This document shows, piece after piece, positions 60,171 through 64,000 of a DNA stretch of 64,000 nt. Numbering within the stretch: the stretch's first letter is position 1; each line of letters opens with the position of its first letter. The stretch spans positions 2,418,001-2,482,000 of the forward strand of contig NZ_QRGB01000001.1 of the NCBI RefSeq assembly GCF_003449035.1, given 5' to 3'. This DNA is from Pedobacter indicus. Lineage in GTDB: Bacteria > Bacteroidota > Bacteroidia > Sphingobacteriales > Sphingobacteriaceae. Position numbers and translations under genes: made by a program. Under the pieces are notes generated by a model. The model made no database searches, had not been told where the DNA came from, and worked only from the letters and a program-made list of their open reading frames with translations.

Positions 60171-61091
60171 TTAAAAGTCGTCATAATAAGCAGCTTTCTG
60201 CAAAAGTTCCGACTGAACGTTTTTTTCGATAAATGGGCACGAATGAATAAGAGGTCTAATATCCACCTTAATTGGTTCGCTATCGAACTCCAAATCTTCA
60301 ATATTTGTAAATTTGTTTGTCAGATCCTTAGGCGTCTGTGTCGTTTTATTAACGGACAATAAATAGTCATTAAACTTAAAACTTCCTCCGATGAGGTTAT
60401 CCGATAGCTTAACCCAACAAACAGGAATCTGGTAAGCGTGGCACAGTATCAAACCATGCAACGAACTGACTACAACTTTTTTACACGATTTTAATTTTTG
60501 GACAAACTGAATGTAGTCTCCGCCAATCATCATATTTATGGTCAAAGTATCAGTCCGCTGCCTCAATTGCTTACCCCATTCACTTTCCATATCAGAATAA
60601 TGAGGGATGAAGCCATATTCGTATTTCGCTTCAACCTCAGGGTTATATATTAATGGGAGCAGCAGTGCAGGATCACCAAATACTTCCGGGCAATCAACTC
60701 CATTTTTTAAATAAATAGCTCGTGTTAACGGTCCCCTGCTAGCCAACACTCGATCCGGTTTCACAAAGCTTTTGACGTTATAGTCAGAAGAGATAAATCC
60801 ACTACCCCAGACAACTGTATTACGACTGGATTGTTGACAGATACTGCCGATTACTGAATAAAAATGTCTACCATTTATCGTGTCATGATCCACAAAACGA
60901 GACGGAAACACGGGGCGTTTAGATAAGTATTCACCGAGAAACACATTCAGTGCATCACCAAAGTTCTGAGTTTCTGGGTACCCATCTACGAGCAATGGGC
61001 TCTGTAAGCTTCTTAGCAAATTTCGATAAGACGTTCGTTCTTTTGCTAAGAGATAACGCCGTTTCAAACTTGAGAGAATTTTTCTAGGCAT
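60171..61091 (-). CDS. Polysaccharide pyruvyl transferase family protein
   Basis: Encodes 306 residues. Motifs: LLVDGYPETQNFGDALNVFL, VVWGSGFISSD, EVFGDPALLLPL and VVSSLHGLILCHAYQIPVCW. It resembles the gene at 56615-57502 and has a longer N-terminal extension (about 30 residues, basic). It is likely to add pyruvate from phosphoenolpyruvate to a sugar of the repeat unit. It starts 24 bp after the epimerase gene ends. Confidence 0.9.
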   Translation of the reverse strand: MPRKILSSLKRRYLLAKERTSYRNLLRSLQSPLLVDGYPETQNFGDALNVFLGEYLSKRPVFPSRFVDHDTINGRHFYSVIGSICQQSSRNTVVWGSGFISSDYNVKSFVKPDRVLASRGPLTRAIYLKNGVDCPEVFGDPALLLPLIYNPEVEAKYEYGFIPHYSDMESEWGKQLRQRTDTLTINMMIGGDYIQFVQKLKSCKKVVVSSLHGLILCHAYQIPVCWVKLSDNLIGGSFKFNDYLLSVNKTTQTPKDLTNKFTNIEDLEFDSEPIKVDIRPLIHSCPFIEKNVQSELLQKAAYYDDF

Positions 61092-61115
61092 ACCCGTATC
61101 TGATTATATATAACA

Positions 61116-62090
61116 CTAATCCGTGCTCCCTTTCATCATAAACTCCTCTTCCAACATCCTCTCCAACCCTTCTTTCAATTCATAAGGTGGAGCAAAGCCA
61201 GAAGACATGGCTTTTGTTGAATCGTACATCGTGACAGCACAAAATTTCTTAACGCGTATGGAACTGATATTTAGCTTCCGGCGCAACAAGAAGGCCAATA
61301 CATCGAACCCATAACCTCCCAACATGCCCAACCAATATGGGATACGTGTCGTCGGAATTTTCTTATTTAAAATTCTCCCCGTTTGATACACCAGGTCATT
61401 GGTTGTAAAATCAGGTTTGTCGCTATAATTATATATATGATAACCCATGGTTCTCTCCCATATCAAAAATTCAATAAAGGCTATAATGTTACAAATATAA
61501 GACATAGATTTATAATTATCACCTTTACCAATCATCATAAACTTACCGGAGGCTATCTGGTTCAACAGGTTAAATACATTACCCCGATTCCCCTCACCAA
61601 AGATGACCGAAGGACGCACAATGTTAATATTCCAATCTTTGTGATCTTTATACCAATCCTGTAACACCTGTTCTGTCTGCCATTTGCTTTTACCGTAGTG
61701 ATTGAAGGGGGCGGCTGGAAAATCTTCGTTAGGATTGTCTTTGCCAAGGCCGTATATAGCTACAGAACTTGTAAAGACGATTCTTTTCACGCCGTTAATT
61801 TCCATAGCTTCTAATGTATTACGCATACCCTGAACATTCACATCGTAATATAAGGAAACAGGCGTCACATCATCCCGGTGCTCAGCTGCCAATAGTACAA
61901 CAACATCGACACCTTTCAGCAAACGAGCTAACGCGTCTTTATCCAGTACATTGGCTATCTGCGTAATGCTTGGATAGGAACGACTTGGTTGCTTGTCGAT
62001 GTTAATTACGTCGACTCCATTGAGATGTTCAAACCCTTGAATTAACCGGGTTCCCACAAAGCCAGAACCCCCTATAACGGCGATCTTCAA
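61116..62090 (-). CDS. NAD-dependent epimerase/dehydratase, extended SDR
   Basis: Encodes 324 residues. Rossmann motif GGSGFVGTRL (8-17), Ser-Ser (about 119-120) and YGKSK (Tyr/Lys pair, residues 142-146) indicate an extended SDR that acts on nucleotide sugars, such as a UDP-hexose 4-epimerase or 4-reductase. Substrate cannot be assigned. It follows the WecA-like gene by 8 bp, so it probably makes the first or second sugar of the repeat unit. Confidence 0.88.
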   Translation of the reverse strand: MKIAVIGGSGFVGTRLIQGFEHLNGVDVINIDKQPSRSYPSITQIANVLDKDALARLLKGVDVVVLLAAEHRDDVTPVSLYYDVNVQGMRNTLEAMEINGVKRIVFTSSVAIYGLGKDNPNEDFPAAPFNHYGKSKWQTEQVLQDWYKDHKDWNINIVRPSVIFGEGNRGNVFNLLNQIASGKFMMIGKGDNYKSMSYICNIIAFIEFLIWERTMGYHIYNYSDKPDFTTNDLVYQTGRILNKKIPTTRIPYWLGMLGGYGFDVLAFLLRRKLNISSIRVKKFCAVTMYDSTKAMSSGFAPPYELKEGLERMLEEEFMMKGSTD

Positions 62091-62098
62091 ATCTAAAA

Positions 62099-63286
62099 CT
62101 ATATTGGTTCTAATTCATATTTCTCTGATCTTAGTTTTTCTCTTGCATGCGACGGCTTTTTAATGATAGCAACTGCCGATTGAACTTTACGACGCTTTTC
62201 TACCTGATGGAAAACGATATGAAAAGTCGCCCAGAGCACGGCATCGAGCGCTAAAACAATATTGTTGCTGATGAACTGTACCGTCACAATGTTAAAAACA
62301 CTAAAGAATACAGCGATAGCAATAATATACACCATCGTCATGCGGTGCGAAATTCCGAGATCCAAAAATTTGTGGTGGATATGATTCCTGTCTGCTTCAA
62401 ATACTGGTTTGCCATTTCTGAAGCGTACCCACATCACACGGGCCACATCCAATACGGGCACCATCAGCGTGGTAAACGCTGAAACAATCGCTCCTTCGAA
62501 GAAAGGCTTTACACCCGGATTGTTCATTGAAAAACTAACCGCTAAAAACGCGATGGAATAGCCCAGCGTAAGGCTGCCGGTATCTCCCATGAATATCCTC
62601 CGCTTTTTTGCCCATGCCCCGAATACATTAAAGTAAAAGAATGGAACAAGAATGCCGGTTGTAATAAAAGCAAAAATGGCATGTAACCAAGCGCCATCAA
62701 TCGCAAATAGAACCCCCAGTATCAAACTACTAATCGCGATAAGTCCTGAACATAACCCATCAATACCATCAATCAGATTAACCGCATTGATGATCAGCAT
62801 GACGGCGAAGACTGTTAATGGCATTCCGACCCAGGCTGGCAGATAGGTGATAAAAAAGACTCCATATAGGTCGTTGATCCAAAGCCCTGAAAGTGGAAAA
62901 AGAGAAGCCGCAACCAATTGTGCTACAAACTTAAACCGGTAACTTACCCCAATCATATCATCGGCAATACCGATGATAAACATGATTACCAAGCCCGTTG
63001 TTAGCAACAAAAACATTGGTAGGATCTCTCCGGTGTTCAGGTGCAGATCATTCAAAAGGTTGTATTTATGAAAAATCACAATAGCAACGGTAACCAAGCA
63101 ACATTGGATAGGCGCAAATGCAACACCGCCCAATCGGGGAATGATACTCTGGTGCACTTTCCGTTTATTGATCGGGTCGAAAAGCCTTTTTTTATAAGTT
63201 ACCTTATAAATAAAAGGAATCATAGCCCGGCTCAAATAAAGTGCTAATAGAAAAGGTATAATGATAATAAAAAGCTTCATGATCAT
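62099..63286 (-). CDS. Undecaprenyl-phosphate sugar-1-phosphate transferase, WecA/TagO/MraY family
   Basis: Encodes 395 residues with about eleven helices. The polyprenol-phosphate motifs are present: ADDMIG (108-113), NLIDGIDGL (about 168-176), FMGDTGSL and the HIHH cytoplasmic motif in DRNHIHHKFLDLG. It transfers a HexNAc-1-phosphate to undecaprenyl phosphate and so begins repeat-unit synthesis. The start ATG could be either of two (ATGATCATG); both follow a weak ribosome site. A 44-bp gap separates it from the surface-protein gene upstream, without a visible terminator. Confidence 0.93.
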   Translation of the reverse strand: MIMKLFIIIIPFLLALYLSRAMIPFIYKVTYKKRLFDPINKRKVHQSIIPRLGGVAFAPIQCCLVTVAIVIFHKYNLLNDLHLNTGEILPMFLLLTTGLVIMFIIGIADDMIGVSYRFKFVAQLVAASLFPLSGLWINDLYGVFFITYLPAWVGMPLTVFAVMLIINAVNLIDGIDGLCSGLIAISSLILGVLFAIDGAWLHAIFAFITTGILVPFFYFNVFGAWAKKRRIFMGDTGSLTLGYSIAFLAVSFSMNNPGVKPFFEGAIVSAFTTLMVPVLDVARVMWVRFRNGKPVFEADRNHIHHKFLDLGISHRMTMVYIIAIAVFFSVFNIVTVQFISNNIVLALDAVLWATFHIVFHQVEKRRKVQSAVAIIKKPSHAREKLRSEKYELEPI

Positions 63287-63330
63287 TTCTTAATTCTTTT
63301 CTATCAGCACCCTTGTTTTTAAATGAATAT

Positions 63331-64000
63331 TTACAGTGGGCATGGTACTATTTGTTTTCCAGCTCCGCTACCGGTCATGGTTGTTTCTCCTGTAACCAAT
63401 TGGGTTACAATAACCTCATTGGCTGCGTCAGCATTCCAAGGCACGTTGTTAAATGAAAAGCCGCCAGTAAGTTCCAACGGGTATAGATCGCCTCCGCTTG
63501 TCTTACTACCATACATCGATATTTCACCTTCTGGACTGATTACCACGCGGATCATCGGTTTAGCTGCGGTACCAGTGATATTATAGATCTCGTCAATGTC
63601 AACAGCGTATTGAGTACCATCAGCAAACCGGATATTTTTAGGAGAGTTTTCAATATCTCCACCCTGAAACTGAACCTGTCGATGCAATATTGAATTGGAA
63701 TGCGTAATCAGATCGACCCCATTAATTGTCATACCAAAGGAATTATCAAGAATGGTTAGGTCGAATACGAATCCGAAATCAGCATTAGGAGCTGTAATAT
63801 TATGTTCAATTAAACTGCCATCTGGTCTTTGCCCATTTGTGTACTTCCAGTTAAAAATTTGCTCTTCTTCAACGCCTACAACCTCTGTACAAGGGATAAA
63901 GAAGTCAAGATTGAGGTTGTACCGAACACCTGGTGTAATCTTTATATCGTCCAATACGAGATCTCTCGTCATTCCATCGGCAGTAATTGAGTTAAGGATA
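63331..64000 (-). CDS. Hypothetical protein, 5' end beyond the window
   Basis: At least 223 codons are open from the right edge to the stop at 63331. The sequence is rich in beta strands and small polar residues (DLVLDDIKITPGVRYNLNLD, ITAPNADFGFVFDLTI), like a large surface or fimbrillin/adhesin-type protein. It ends QIVPCPL. The start and signal peptide are outside the window. It reads into the polysaccharide locus with 44 bp spacing, so it could be co-transcribed. No family is named. Confidence 0.6.
   Translation of the reverse strand, partial: ILNSITADGMTRDLVLDDIKITPGVRYNLNLDFFIPCTEVVGVEEEQIFNWKYTNGQRPDGSLIEHNITAPNADFGFVFDLTILDNSFGMTINGVDLITHSNSILHRQVQFQGGDIENSPKNIRFADGTQYAVDIDEIYNITGTAAKPMIRVVISPEGEISMYGSKTSGGDLYPLELTGGFSFNNVPWNADAANEVIVTQLVTGETTMTGSGAGKQIVPCPL

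Noticed and set aside
1-64000. tRNA, rRNA, CRISPR arrays, integrase or intact insertion sequence
   Set aside because: Intergenic stretches were read on both strands; no repeat-spacer pattern, transposase motif or tRNA-like cloverleaf was recognised.

Overview
The window looks like a chromosomal segment of a Bacteroidota bacterium, most likely family Sphingobacteriaceae (Sphingobacterium/Olivibacter/Parapedobacter/Pedobacter type). The evidence is two SusC/SusD pairs, many lipoproteins with short lipoboxes, -7 elements of the TAnnTTTG type, DUF4256, DUF4382 and DUF892 proteins, and moderate-to-low GC with AT-rich intergenic DNA. No tRNA, rRNA, CRISPR array or intact transposon was seen.

Region 1 (1-21.5 kb) is rich in DNA-damage functions. 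It opens with the mutasome operon imuA-imuB-dnaE2 (minus strand). Further on is the four-gene ligase-associated repair operon: MBL-fold exonuclease, ATP-dependent DNA ligase, DEXH helicase, PdeM phosphoesterase. Between them lie a qorB-SDR redox pair, DUF4256, an SRAP-family protein that has lost its catalytic residues, small lipoproteins, pirin and a GH20 hexosaminidase. This part also holds gene debris: a hybrid two-component regulator remnant, a FUSC fragment and a TVP38/DedA-like gene with an in-frame stop.

Region 2 (21.5-38 kb) holds a lipocalin, a DUF892 stress protein with a fresh tandem duplication at its 3' end, a beta-carbonic anhydrase, a secreted esterase, DUF4382 and other lipoproteins. 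Two collinear SusCD outer-membrane uptake pairs follow, with no glycosidase or regulator beside them. Remnants of a CzcA-type RND pump and of a HigA-like antitoxin abut each other just downstream of the SusCD block. An Rrf2/YwnA-type repressor gene at 37 kb has a palindromic operator that nearly matches the one in front of qorB 29 kb away. A YkuD-fold L,D-transpeptidase homologue has Ser in place of its catalytic Cys.

Region 3 (38-64 kb) is one long minus-strand exopolysaccharide/capsule locus with mostly overlapping genes. From the upstream end it has a surface-protein gene cut by the window edge, a WecA/TagO-like initiating phosphoglycosyltransferase, an epimerase, two polysaccharide pyruvyl transferases, ten glycosyltransferases, a serine-acetyltransferase-like enzyme, a Wzx flippase, a Wzy-like polymerase, and then Wza and Wzc at the downstream end before a strong terminator. 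Inserted between the last glycosyltransferase and wza is a compact five-gene cassette: S24/S26 peptidase, PqqD/RRE protein, NTP_transf_5 nucleotidyltransferase, ABC exporter and HPr-kinase-like kinase. These are the accessory parts seen in lasso-peptide (RiPP) clusters, but the cyclase, the leader protease and any precursor gene are absent. This cassette is the best candidate for an undescribed system in the window.
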